A DNA stretch of 64,000 nt from Alphaproteobacteria bacterium (GTDB taxonomy: Bacteria; Pseudomonadota; Alphaproteobacteria; RF32; CAG-239): positions 124,001 through 188,000 of the forward strand of contig SUUZ01000002.1 in the NCBI GenBank assembly GCA_015062235.1, in the 5' to 3' direction. The notes beneath the pieces were generated by a model, which saw only the letters and a program-made list of their open reading frames with translations, searched no databases and was not told the DNA's origin. Position numbers and translations under genes: made by a program. Shown piece after piece: positions 16,190-23,704 of this stretch (its first letter is position 1; each line of letters starts with the position of its first letter).

Positions 16190-17779
16190 ATGCAAGTGGT
16201 AATTATCGGTGGAGGAAGTGCTGGTGTTTCAGCAGCAACTCATTTAAGGCGCAAAGATGAAAATGCCGAAATAATAATTATTGAAAAATCAAGCGAATTT
16301 GCAATATCATCTTGTGGATTACCATATGTTTTAGCAGAAAAAATTAAAGAACATGATGATATTGTTGGAGCTAGTGTTGCACAAATGCAGCGAATTTTTC
16401 AAATTGATGTCAAGTTAAATACGGAAGTATTACTAATTCGTCCTGAAAATAAAGAAATTGTGCTATCAAACAACAACACTATTAAATACGACAAACTGAT
16501 TGTCGCCACTGGTGCAATGCAACTTAGACCTGATATTAAAGGTATCTTAAATGATAATATATTTAGCCTAAATAGTTTGCTTTCGGCTCAACGTATTGTT
16601 GATTATTATAAAGGACTTAATGCCAAAAGGGTTTTGATTTTGGGTGGCGGATACATAGGATTGCGAGCAGCGGAAGCTCTATTACAAAAAGGAATGAATG
16701 TGATAATTATTGATAACAATTCACATATCTTAAATGGTTGGGACTATGATTTTGCTCATATGATACAACAAAAACTTGAAGCAAAAGGTTTAAAATTCTT
16801 TACAAATACAACTATAAAAGAATTTTTATCTAAAAAGGCAATCTTGAGTAATGGTGAAATTGTAGAATATGATATGGCTGTAATTGCTACTGGCAATAAA
16901 AGTACTGTTAAACTACCAATAATGGCTGATATTCAAATTGGAACTAGCGGAGGAATTGTTGTTGATGAATTTATGCAAACCTCAATTGAAGATATTTTTG
17001 CTTGTGGCGAAAATATTGAAATAAAAAATATGGTTAATAACCTTTCAATGAGAATTGCTGATGCATCTTTGGTGGTACGTTCAGCTAAAACAGCTGCAGA
17101 TAATATTGTCGGTATAAAAAAAGAATTTAGAGGTGGAATAAAAAATTATATTATTAAACTTTTTGATTATGTTGTTGGGTTTTGTGGCTGTAATGAGGAT
17201 GAACTCAAAAGAGCGGGAATAGCTTATCATAAGCTATATTTTTCTCAATATAATGGTGAATTGTACATTGCTAATTCTACATCAACAAATTGTAAGCTAC
17301 TATTTGGTGATGATGGCAAAATTTTAGGATTACAAATTGCAGGAAAAAATGGAATAGATACACGCTTAAATATTGTTGCCGCAATGATTAATCATGGTGG
17401 AAATATTGCTGAACTATCTAATTTTAGTGTTGCTTATTTTCCAGAATTTTCTAAGGCTAAAGATATAATAAATAATTTAGGAACTATTGCTGAACAAATT
17501 GCTTTTGAAAAAATGAAAACATTGTCATTAAATGAACTAACAGAGCAAGATATTTTGCTAAATGTTTGTATGCCATCAAATTTTAGACATTTTACAAAAG
17601 CTAAAATTATCAATATTCCCCTTCCCGCTTTGCGTAGCAATTTGGCAGAAATTCCTCGTAAGAAAAAAATTATTTTATCTTGTTCAACAGGATACACAGC
17701 TTATATTGCTTACTGTTTGCTGCATCAAAGAGGGTTTAGTCAAGTGCATTTGTTGAACTCACCAGAGATTTGGCAATAA
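16190..17779 (+). CDS. FAD-dependent CoA-disulfide reductase-like protein with C-terminal rhodanese domain
   Basis: The family reduces CoA disulfide, persulfides or polysulfides using NAD(P)H. FAD-binding VVIIGGGSAGVSA is at residues 3-15. The single redox Cys lies in SSCGLPY (Cys42). The NAD(P)-binding loop VLILGGGYIG is at about 150, and FACGE near residue 265 contacts FAD. After the dimerisation domain, the last 90 or so residues form a rhodanese-like domain with a Cys-containing active loop (LSCSTGYTAYIA). Fused rhodaneses are typical of CoADR-persulfide reductases. AGGAG precedes the ATG. Substrate is not fixed by sequence alone. Confidence 0.87.
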   Translation: MQVVIIGGGSAGVSAATHLRRKDENAEIIIIEKSSEFAISSCGLPYVLAEKIKEHDDIVGASVAQMQRIFQIDVKLNTEVLLIRPENKEIVLSNNNTIKYDKLIVATGAMQLRPDIKGILNDNIFSLNSLLSAQRIVDYYKGLNAKRVLILGGGYIGLRAAEALLQKGMNVIIIDNNSHILNGWDYDFAHMIQQKLEAKGLKFFTNTTIKEFLSKKAILSNGEIVEYDMAVIATGNKSTVKLPIMADIQIGTSGGIVVDEFMQTSIEDIFACGENIEIKNMVNNLSMRIADASLVVRSAKTAADNIVGIKKEFRGGIKNYIIKLFDYVVGFCGCNEDELKRAGIAYHKLYFSQYNGELYIANSTSTNCKLLFGDDGKILGLQIAGKNGIDTRLNIVAAMINHGGNIAELSNFSVAYFPEFSKAKDIINNLGTIAEQIAFEKMKTLSLNELTEQDILLNVCMPSNFRHFTKAKIINIPLPALRSNLAEIPRKKKIILSCSTGYTAYIAYCLLHQRGFSQVHLLNSPEIWQ

Positions 17780-17805
17780 ATGTTACTCGAGATAATAAAA
17801 AATAC

Positions 17806-17834
17806 TTGCAAGTTAAAAAAAATTAGATTATTAA
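17806..17834 (+). promoter_or_regulatory. Possible promoter of tRNA-Glu
   Basis: TTGCAA (17806-17811) and TATTAA (17829-17834) are 17 bp apart, ending 20 bp before the tRNA. Confidence 0.4.
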
Positions 17835-17854
17835 GGTGATGTTCTTAAGCGCAT

Positions 17855-17930
17855 GGTCCCATCGTCTAGCGGTCTAGGACATCGCCCTCTCACGGCGGTA
17901 ACGCGGGTTCGAGTCCCGCTGGGATCACCA
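17855..17930 (+). tRNA. tRNA-Glu (anticodon CTC)
   Basis: The cloverleaf closes with acceptor GGTCCCA/TGGGATC (one G-T pair). The anticodon loop CTCTCAC has CTC at 17889-17891, the T-arm is GCGGGTTCGAGTCCCGC, and the CCA is encoded. The body closely resembles E. coli tRNA-Glu. A hairpin terminator follows. Confidence 0.95.
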
Positions 17931-17935
17931 TCAAC

Positions 17936-17965
17936 AAAAAACCTCCCTTAATGGGAGGTTTTTTT
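17936..17965 (+). terminator. Terminator after tRNA-Glu
   Basis: CCTCCC and GGGAGG enclose TTAAT and are followed by seven T residues. Confidence 0.88.
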
Positions 17966-17969
17966 ATAT

Positions 17970-18008
17970 TGATCCCAGACGGGGCAAACCCTGGGTTCGC
18001 TCAATTCC
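17970..18008 (-). other. Possible inverted relic of a tRNA-Glu 3' end
   Basis: Read on the minus strand, the segment contains AGGG, TTTGCC, CCGTC and TGGGATCA. This resembles the T-arm plus acceptor of the neighbouring tRNA-Glu (TGGGATCA shared exactly) but in inverted orientation. No complete cloverleaf can be formed. The rest of the gap to 18247 shows nothing I can assign. Confidence 0.3.
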
Positions 18009-18247
18009 AACTATATTTTGTTCTAATCTAAATATTATTTCGCTGAATTAATTTAACCCATAAAAAAACACCTTATTTTACAATAAAAGATATAGTAGAA
18101 TTAGGTATTGCCAAACATAAAGTTGTTATTTGTTTTTCTGTTGACTAAACAATAATTTTAGGATATATTGGGACTAAATTAAGAATTATTATAGATGCTG
18201 TATGTATTTGATTAAAATAAAAAAATATAAATTAAATATTAAAATAT

Positions 18248-18604
18248 ATGAAAAATTACGATGAAAAATTTATAAATCAATGGAAAGAATCAAGATCACG
18301 TCATTGGTTTGAAAAGTTTAGCGTTAAACCGAGAAAAAAAGTTACATTGGTTCAACAGGAATGGTTTTGGATCTGGGATGGACCTCTTTGGGAATTAGAT
18401 GGAAAAGAATTAATTCCTGGTGTAACTGTGGTGGGAGGATATGAATGTAATCCTAACGTCTACGATCCAAGAGAATTTCTTGGTAAGTATTACTTTACAA
18501 ACATCCATCCTTGTAAAGGAAGGAGAGTTTGGAGAGGTTGTTATTATAAAGAATTAAATAAAATTAAGAGGCAAATTTTAGCTTATGCTAGTTATGCTAG
18601 TTAA
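18248..18604 (+). CDS. Hypothetical protein, 118 residues
   Basis: I do not recognise this protein. It is basic and rich in Trp and Tyr (HWFEKFSVKPRKK, QQEWFWIWDGPLWELDG, GGYECNPNVYDPREFLGKYYF), with two Cys near the end and no signal peptide or membrane helix. No Shine-Dalgarno sequence is visible before the ATG. Gap and composition support a real gene, and a strong terminator directly follows. It may be a small soluble domain of unknown role. Confidence 0.6.
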   Translation: MKNYDEKFINQWKESRSRHWFEKFSVKPRKKVTLVQQEWFWIWDGPLWELDGKELIPGVTVVGGYECNPNVYDPREFLGKYYFTNIHPCKGRRVWRGCYYKELNKIKRQILAYASYAS

Positions 18605-18615
18605 TTTTTTAATTT

Positions 18616-18648
18616 CTCCTTGTAGTTTTCTGGCTACAAGGAGTTTTT
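18616..18648 (+). terminator. Terminator after the 118-residue gene
   Basis: CTCCTTGTAG pairs with CTACAAGGAG across an 8-nt loop and is followed by TTTTT. Confidence 0.88.
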
Positions 18649-18760
18649 GTATCTTGTGATTTAATTGTTATAAATTGTTTATTTTTCGGCAAGATGCTCT
18701 ACAATTTGATATATTTATGAGAATAATACAATGCTTCAAACAAAGCTGAGAGAGGTTTTT

Positions 18761-19951
18761 ATGAAAAAAATTTTGGTTTTAAATTCGGGGTCATCATCTT
18801 TGAAATATCAATTATTTGAAACAGATGGTAGTGCTTTTAGAGTAATCATAAAAGGACTTGCTGAAAGAATTGGAATTGATAATTCTAATATTTCTTATCA
18901 AACTGAAAATGGCACAAAAGAAACAATGAATATCCCTTTAGAAAACCATGAAATAACCTTAAAAGCAATTTTTGATATATTGCTAAAAACATCTTTAAGC
19001 TCGATTGATGAATTGTGGGCCGTTGGTCACAGATTAGGACATGGTGGCGAATATTTTGATAAATCGGTAGTTATTGATGACAATGTTATAGAAAAAATTT
19101 ATGAAACAAAAGATCTTTTACCATTACATGGAAATGCTTTTATTCTTGGGATAGAAGCGATGAAAAATTTGTTGCCCAATATAAAACAAATTGCAACTTT
19201 TGATTCAGCTTTTCATCAAACAATGCCTAAAGAGGCATATTTGTATGCTTTGCCATTGGAGCAATATGAAAAATATAGGATTAGAAGATATGGTTTTCAT
19301 GGTACGTCACATTACTATGTATCAAAAGAATTGTTAAAAATTATGCCCAGTGCTAAAAAAATTATATCTTGCCATTTGGGAAGTGGTTCTTCAATAACTG
19401 CAATAAAAAATGGCAAAAGTATAGATACATCTTTTGGTTTTGCAGCAAGTTGTGGAGTAACTATGGGAACCAGATGTGGTGATATTGATGCCTTTATTCC
19501 TCTGTATATAATGAAAACACAAAACAAAACTGCTGATGAAGTAAACCAAATGATGAATAAAGAAAGCGGACTTTGTGCTTTGTCTGGTGGATATTCTGAT
19601 ACTAGAGATATTGAAAAAAGATATAATGAAGGTGATGAAAAGGCTATTGTTGCTGTTAATATATATGTTCATAATATTGTAAAATATATAGGAGCATATA
19701 CGGCTGAAATGGGGGGAGTTGATGCTATTATTTTTACGGCAGGTATCGGTGAAAACTCATCATTTTTAAGGCAAAAAATATGCGATAGACTAAAATTTAT
19801 GGGACTTGATATAAATCAAGATGCAAACCAGCTTCGTTCGCAATTTGTAGAATTGTCAACCAAAGATAGCAAAATAAAAGCTTTTGTTATCCCTACAAAT
19901 GAAGAGCTTGTGATTGCTCAAGATACTTATGAGCTTTGTGCCAACGCATAG
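18761..19951 (+). CDS. ackA: Acetate kinase
   Basis: AckA interconverts acetate plus ATP and acetyl phosphate plus ADP. The sugar-kinase/actin fold motifs are present: VLNSGSSSLKYQ at the N-terminus, YGFHGTSHYYV, SCHLGSGSSI, MGTRCGDIDAF and FTAGIGENS. The start is MKKILVLNSGSS (18761), which has GAGAGG just upstream; the track start is ten codons too early. Length, 396 residues, is typical. No phosphotransacetylase or phosphoketolase gene is adjacent, so the source of acetyl phosphate lies elsewhere. It shares a bidirectional terminator with the convergent gene. Confidence 0.96.
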   Translation: MKKILVLNSGSSSLKYQLFETDGSAFRVIIKGLAERIGIDNSNISYQTENGTKETMNIPLENHEITLKAIFDILLKTSLSSIDELWAVGHRLGHGGEYFDKSVVIDDNVIEKIYETKDLLPLHGNAFILGIEAMKNLLPNIKQIATFDSAFHQTMPKEAYLYALPLEQYEKYRIRRYGFHGTSHYYVSKELLKIMPSAKKIISCHLGSGSSITAIKNGKSIDTSFGFAASCGVTMGTRCGDIDAFIPLYIMKTQNKTADEVNQMMNKESGLCALSGGYSDTRDIEKRYNEGDEKAIVAVNIYVHNIVKYIGAYTAEMGGVDAIIFTAGIGENSSFLRQKICDRLKFMGLDINQDANQLRSQFVELSTKDSKIKAFVIPTNEELVIAQDTYELCANA

Positions 19952-19965
19952 CAAAAGACACACTT

Positions 19966-20009
19966 AAAAAGCCCCTAGGTTGAATATATTTCAACGAGGG
20001 GCTTTTTTT
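19966..20009. terminator. Bidirectional terminator between ackA and a convergent orphan
   Basis: A long stem (AAGCCCCTaGGTTGAA with its near-complement) is flanked by A- and T-runs. Confidence 0.85.
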
Positions 20010-20011
20010 GG

Positions 20012-20563
20012 TTATTCAATTGCACGCAAAATGTTCCAAATTTCGTCAAACTCACAAGTTGTTAGCTTCTCACAATTAGCTGTTAGCTTTTGTTGCCAGT
20101 TAGACAACGAGCCAAACTTTTTTTCAAACTCCCACTCCCAACCATAATTTACGACAATAGCCCTTTGCCATAACTGAGCATCGTAATCTTTGATTAGTTT
20201 TTGAGTTGCCTCGCAAGCACGAAAAATTGAGAAATAATCACGTGACAGATGAGTTTGCTCGCGAATATCTCTTTTAATAAGAGCAATTTGCTGAGCCTCG
20301 CTTATCGGAGCGCAATAATACAAGTAATTTTTGACAATGTCATCTGGCGCCTCACAAATTAGAGCATATGATGCACTTTTGTACAACCGTCCCTTGTATG
20401 ATCTCAGAGCATTCCAATTGAAATCATCAAACCAACTTAGTTGGATTTTTTCGTCTATGATAGGCGTCATGACATTGCCTGCCATTTCTTTGATATGGTC
20501 GCCAACGCTACCATGCATACAAGCGCCTAACCAGCCGTAAAAGGCTTCTTTCGCAGTTTCCAT
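20012..20563 (-). CDS. Hypothetical protein, 183 residues
   Basis: I do not recognise this family. The protein is soluble, mostly helical and rich in Trp and Tyr (FYGWLGACMHGSVGDHIKEM, WFDDFNWNALRSYKGRLY, NYGWEWEFEKKFG). It has no signal peptide. The ATG lacks any Shine-Dalgarno sequence; instead a run of AAAAAT hexamers precedes it. A promoter overlapping a 46-bp perfect inverted repeat lies upstream, so expression is probably regulated. Its role is unknown. Confidence 0.65.
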   Translation of the reverse strand: METAKEAFYGWLGACMHGSVGDHIKEMAGNVMTPIIDEKIQLSWFDDFNWNALRSYKGRLYKSASYALICEAPDDIVKNYLYYCAPISEAQQIALIKRDIREQTHLSRDYFSIFRACEATQKLIKDYDAQLWQRAIVVNYGWEWEFEKKFGSLSNWQQKLTANCEKLTTCEFDEIWNILRAIE

Positions 20564-20565
20564 AA

Positions 20566-20594
20566 TATTTTTATTTTTATTTTTATTTTTATTT
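20566..20594. repeat. Hexanucleotide tandem repeat in the 5' UTR
   Basis: On the minus strand, four or more AAAAAT units run almost up to the ATG of the 183-residue gene. Simple repeats of this kind can change length by slippage. Confidence 0.6.
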
Positions 20595-20635
20595 TGATTT
20601 ATAATTATTTTTATCTAATTTGAATTTATGGTTTG

Positions 20636-20664
20636 AGTAGAATACTAAAGAACAATATTGTCAA
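20636..20664 (-). promoter_or_regulatory. Promoter of the 183-residue gene, overlapping an operator-like palindrome
   Basis: On the minus strand TTGACA (20659-20664) is followed after 17 bp by TCTACT (20636-20641). The -35 box lies inside the 46-bp inverted repeat. Confidence 0.5.
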
Positions 20665-20696
20665 TATTTTTTGTACAAAATATTGACAATATTGTT
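20651..20696. repeat. 46-bp perfect inverted repeat, probable operator
   Basis: Two perfect 20-bp arms (AACAATATTGTCAATATTTT and its complement) surround a 6-nt centre TTGTAC. Each arm holds a CAATATTG sub-palindrome and creates TTGACA on both strands. Confidence 0.75.
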
Positions 20697-20704
20697 TAAT
20701 TTAT

Positions 20705-20720
20705 TTTGTTTGCAAACAAA
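20705..20720. repeat. 16-bp palindrome upstream of tRNA-Thr
   Basis: TTTGTTTGCAAACAAA is perfectly symmetric. A good -10 box, TATAAT, lies downstream at 20753-20758 ahead of the tRNA; I see no good -35 box. Confidence 0.4.
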
Positions 20721-20775
20721 TTTATAAAAAACTCTTGCTAATATCTTAAAATTATAATAAACAGCATTTGTTGAT

Positions 20776-20851
20776 GCCGCCTTAGCTCAGTTGGTAGAGC
20801 ACATGATTCGTAATCATGTTGTCGCGTGTTCGATTCACGCAGGCGGCACCA
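20776..20851 (+). tRNA. tRNA-Thr (anticodon CGT)
   Basis: Acceptor GCCGCCT/AGGCGGC pairs perfectly. The anticodon loop TTCGTAA gives CGT at 20809-20811. The D-arm TTAGCTCAGTTGGTAGAGC and T-loop TTCGATT are standard, and CCA is encoded. Confidence 0.95.
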
Positions 20852-20853
20852 TT

Positions 20854-20884
20854 AATAAGCCCCCATCTGGGGGCTTATTTTTTT
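20854..20884 (+). terminator. Terminator after tRNA-Thr
   Basis: AATAAGCCCCC pairs with GGGGGCTTATT around ATCT, followed by T-run. Confidence 0.88.
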
Positions 20885-20893
20885 ATTATGTTG

Positions 20894-21436
20894 CTATAAA
20901 TTACACCTCATACAAGTTTCACTAGAAGTACAACATGTTTGGCATGATTTACCACCTTTAGAAGTGAATCCATTTGATTTACTTCCATATGCACAAGCAC
21001 AAGCCTCTGTTGACCCTGGCAAATAGCCTATAGAGCAAGAATCTTTAGCACATTTTTTGTATGTAGAACTATGATAGCATGTCTCGCTAGCATAATACCC
21101 CATTACACAGTAAGTCGCAGTATATCCATCGACAGCGCATTTTTCTTGAGCGGTCATTTCTGTACATTTCAATTTTGTTGGATCGTCAGGACACTCTTCG
21201 CTGTGATAATAAGTTCCACAACTAGTCTGAGTATATCCCAAAGCAGCACAATCTGATCCTCCGCAGAATACAACTGTTTCATCGAAAGGACATTTTAGTG
21301 TGAATTTTCCAGCACAATCGCTAGCACTTTGAGTATAACCTAGATCGTCACAAGTAGGCGGTGTTGAACAATCTAATGCAGCATAAGCAGGTAAAGCTAC
21401 CGCCATTGCTAAAGATAAAAGTAAATATTTTTTCAT
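20894..21436 (-). CDS. Secreted Cys-rich protein, paralogue of the 3965-4813 product
   Basis: This is a 180-residue exported protein of unknown function. The signal peptide MKKYLLLSLAMAVALPAYA is followed by LDC and a 39-residue Cys module shared with the 3965-4813 protein at 31 of 39 positions. Beyond it the two proteins are unrelated. This one has further Cys repeats of the pattern C-x-x-x-GYTxxxC (CAALGYTQTSC, CAVDGYTATYC, CSIGYLPGS) and a dense tail (CQTCC, CMRCNL). The start is taken at the second ATG, 21436, because GGAGA abuts the first. Numerous disulfides are likely once exported. Confidence 0.8.
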   Translation of the reverse strand: MKKYLLLSLAMAVALPAYAALDCSTPPTCDDLGYTQSASDCAGKFTLKCPFDETVVFCGGSDCAALGYTQTSCGTYYHSEECPDDPTKLKCTEMTAQEKCAVDGYTATYCVMGYYASETCYHSSTYKKCAKDSCSIGYLPGSTEACACAYGSKSNGFTSKGGKSCQTCCTSSETCMRCNL

Positions 21437-21505
21437 AATCATTCTCCTTTTTTCAAATTACCCCTAAATTATCCGAATCGTGCATTTAAACCACCGTTTA
21501 AATGC
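21437..21505 (-). promoter_or_regulatory. Proximal palindrome, -10 box and leader of promoter module 2
   Basis: On the minus strand the palindrome (21482-21505; arms GCATTTAAAC and GTTTAAATGC) precedes GATAAT at 21468-21473, then TTTAGGGGTAA and AAAAAAGGAGA before the ATG. It is almost base-for-base the same as 3896-3964. Confidence 0.7.
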
Positions 21506-21557
21506 TATATTTGTGAAGCGATTTCTGGATTAGAAAAATAAGGAAATGTAAAACGAC

Positions 21558-21578
21558 TAACATATTGAAAATATGTTA
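21558..21578. repeat. Central small palindrome of promoter module 2
   Basis: Nine-bp arms TAACATATT and AATATGTTA surround a trinucleotide. Its position relative to the two large palindromes equals that in module 1. Confidence 0.65.
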
Positions 21579-21628
21579 TAAAATATAATTAATTGCTTTT
21601 TTACCTTTTTTGATGTATAATCAAAATA

Positions 21629-21664
21629 AATATAGTGTTTAAACGGTGGTTTAAATGCTATATT
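21629..21664. repeat. Distal 36-bp palindrome of promoter module 2
   Basis: The arms are as in 3736-3773 with two mismatches (AGTG instead of AGCA in one arm). The core reads GGTG on the + strand and CACC when read toward the gene. Its centre is 153 bp from the proximal palindrome centre. Confidence 0.8.
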
Positions 21665-21709
21665 TTCGTCTTGTAACACTTTGATTTTACGTAAATATGG
21701 TTGTAAAGT

Positions 21710-21768
21710 AAGGAAGATCGCTGACCTCGCTCACTAATGTTCGCTCAGGGCATGACGTTATTAGGGTA
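21710..21768 (+). repeat. Dispersed intergenic repeat, fuller copy
   Basis: It begins AAGGAAGATCGCTGACCTCG and ends ATGACGTTATTAGGGT. Both ends recur at 39467-39518, and the first 40 nt recur in decayed form at 3672-3711. Confidence 0.55.
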
Positions 21769-21875
21769 TTCGTTTCACTCGCTTAAGAGCATGATATTAA
21801 TGGGGATCTAGTTTAGAGTATGATAATATTTTTCTTACTACTCTTAAAAACTTGTTGATTTTTATCTAATTTGCG

Positions 21876-21905
21876 TTATACATACATACCGAATGTATGT
21901 ATAAT
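21876..21905 (+). promoter_or_regulatory. TetR-type operator overlapping the efflux operon promoter
   Basis: A palindrome with 12-bp arms (TTATACATACAT with its complement) around ACCGA covers a promoter. The -35-like box is TATACA (21877-21882) and the perfect -10 TATAAT is at 21900-21905, spaced 17 bp. Binding by the adjacent repressor would block RNA polymerase. Confidence 0.75.
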
Positions 21906-21925
21906 AGGGATAGGTAATAAATATA

Positions 21926-22543
21926 ATGGCTAGAAGAACTAAAGAAGATGCCGAACAAACTCGTCTTGCTATTCTCGAGTCGGCATTAAAGACTTTTTAT
22001 GAAAAAGGTTTTTCACGCACTACATTTGATGAAATTGCTAAACGTATCAATCTAACTAAAGGTGCTGTTTATTGGCATTTTCGCAACAAGGCTGATATTA
22101 TTGCAGCCTTAATCTCTCAAAAAATGGCTGAACAAGAAAAATATTATCCTTCATCAACACCAAATGATCTTGTTTCTTTGCGTGAGGCAATCAAAAATCG
22201 TGCTTTAAATATTGAAAAAGACGAAGAATTTCGCCGTTTTCTCTTCTTTATGAATTATCGTATGGAATGGTCTGAAGCTGTTTTAGATAATGTTTGGCCT
22301 CAAATAGCCAGTATAATTGAACTATCAGACCAAAAATTATACAATTGCTTGTTACATATCAAAGATAATGGTTGTATCAAACCTGAAACTGATATAAAAA
22401 GCCTACAAGAAATATTGCTTTGTTTGTGGAAAGGATGTTTAAACCATTATATTATTAATCGAAACAGACAAATAAACTTTACACAAACAATTATGAATGG
22501 ATTTGATGCCATAATGGCAGGTATAAAAATGGAGAAAAACTAA
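21926..22543 (+). CDS. TetR/AcrR-family transcriptional repressor
   Basis: The 205-residue protein has an N-terminal helix-turn-helix (about 28-55: TTFDEIAKRINLTKGAVYWHF) followed by RNKADII, typical of AcrR/TtgR regulators of multidrug pumps. The C-terminal helical ligand-binding domain is divergent. It is the first gene of the pump operon, one base before the MFP gene, and a palindromic operator covers the shared promoter. Autorepression relieved by a pump substrate is the likely scheme (inference). Confidence 0.92.
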   Translation: MARRTKEDAEQTRLAILESALKTFYEKGFSRTTFDEIAKRINLTKGAVYWHFRNKADIIAALISQKMAEQEKYYPSSTPNDLVSLREAIKNRALNIEKDEEFRRFLFFMNYRMEWSEAVLDNVWPQIASIIELSDQKLYNCLLHIKDNGCIKPETDIKSLQEILLCLWKGCLNHYIINRNRQINFTQTIMNGFDAIMAGIKMEKN

Positions 22544-22544
22544 A

Positions 22545-23702
22545 ATGCAAGTAGTACGTGTACAAAAAAGAAGAATTATCTTAAACTTTGTAATCATCGC
22601 TCTTTCTGTAGCAACAGGTTGGTATATTAAAGCCAAACTAACCCCTCAAGCCTCTGGAATGATGGGAATGGCAGGCGGTGTTCCCCATGTTTTGGTTGAA
22701 GATGTTATCAAAACAGATGTTTCTCCTCAAAGAAAATTTATTGCTACAGTTGAACCAATCAATAGTGTAAACCTTATTCCTCAGGTATCTGGCTATATTG
22801 ATAAAGTACTATTCCAAGAGGGCTCTGTTGTTAATGAGGGTGATATTTTGTTTGTAATTGAACAAGATCGCTATATTGCTAATGTTGACTTAACAAAAGC
22901 AGCTTTAGAAAGTGCCAAAGCGAACCTAGTAAAAACTGAACGTGACTATAAACGTCAAAAAGCTTTAAGTAGTCAAAACTATGCTTCTAAGTCAACTCTT
23001 GATACTGCTGAAAGCGCATATCTTCAAGCAAAAGCTGCTGTTGCTCAAGCTCAAGCTAATTTAGAGCTAGCTCAAATTGATATGCAACATACAGAAATTA
23101 GAGCCCCATTTACTGGCGTAATTGGTAAAGCTTTGGTAACTCAAGGCAACTATGTTTCTTCTAACACTCAAACTCTTGCTCGTATTGTTCAGAAATCACC
23201 CATTCGTGTTGCTTTTTCGGTTACTGACAAAGATCATAACTTGTTTAGCAATTTGGGTGTTAGTGGTCTTAAGACTCGTCTTTTGCTTCCAGGCAATCAA
23301 ATGTTTGAAGAAGATTTGAGTTCGGCTTTTGTAAATAACGAAATAAATCCAAATACTGCAACTATGTCGGTATATCTTGAATATCAAAATAAGGACCACA
23401 AACTAGTTCCAGGTAACTATGTTGATGTTATTATATCTTCAATTGAAGAAACTCCTGCTATAATTATTAATCCAGCTGCTGTTATGCAAGATGCTAATGG
23501 GGCTTATGTCTTTGTTGTTGATGCAGAAGGTAAAGTTACAGAAACACGTGTTCAACTAGATGGAATGTTTGAAAACAAACAAATTGTTTTAGCAGGGCTT
23601 GAGGGTGGTGAAAAAATTATAGTTAATGGTTTGCAAAAAGTAAAAGACGGTGCAACCGTAAGAGCAAGCCTTGTTTCTAATCAAGTTGAGGAGGCAAAAT
23701 AA
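22545..23702 (+). CDS. RND efflux periplasmic adaptor (membrane fusion protein)
   Basis: The adaptor links the inner-membrane RND pump to an outer-membrane channel. A single N-terminal helix (about 10-28, [18 protein letters not shown]) anchors it; there is no lipobox. The first half-lipoyl motif lies in [19 protein letters not shown] (about 82). A coiled-coil hairpin spans about 110-175, the second half-lipoyl is [19 protein letters not shown], and beta-barrel and membrane-proximal domains follow. No TolC-like gene is nearby, so the outer channel must be encoded elsewhere. Confidence 0.93.
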   Translation: MQVVRVQKRRIILNFVIIALSVATGWYIKAKLTPQASGMMGMAGGVPHVLVEDVIKTDVSPQRKFIATVEPINSVNLIPQVSGYIDKVLFQEGSVVNEGDILFVIEQDRYIANVDLTKAALESAKANLVKTERDYKRQKALSSQNYASKSTLDTAESAYLQAKAAVAQAQANLELAQIDMQHTEIRAPFTGVIGKALVTQGNYVSSNTQTLARIVQKSPIRVAFSVTDKDHNLFSNLGVSGLKTRLLLPGNQMFEEDLSSAFVNNEINPNTATMSVYLEYQNKDHKLVPGNYVDVIISSIEETPAIIINPAAVMQDANGAYVFVVDAEGKVTETRVQLDGMFENKQIVLAGLEGGEKIIVNGLQKVKDGATVRASLVSNQVEEAK

Positions 23703-23704
23703 GA

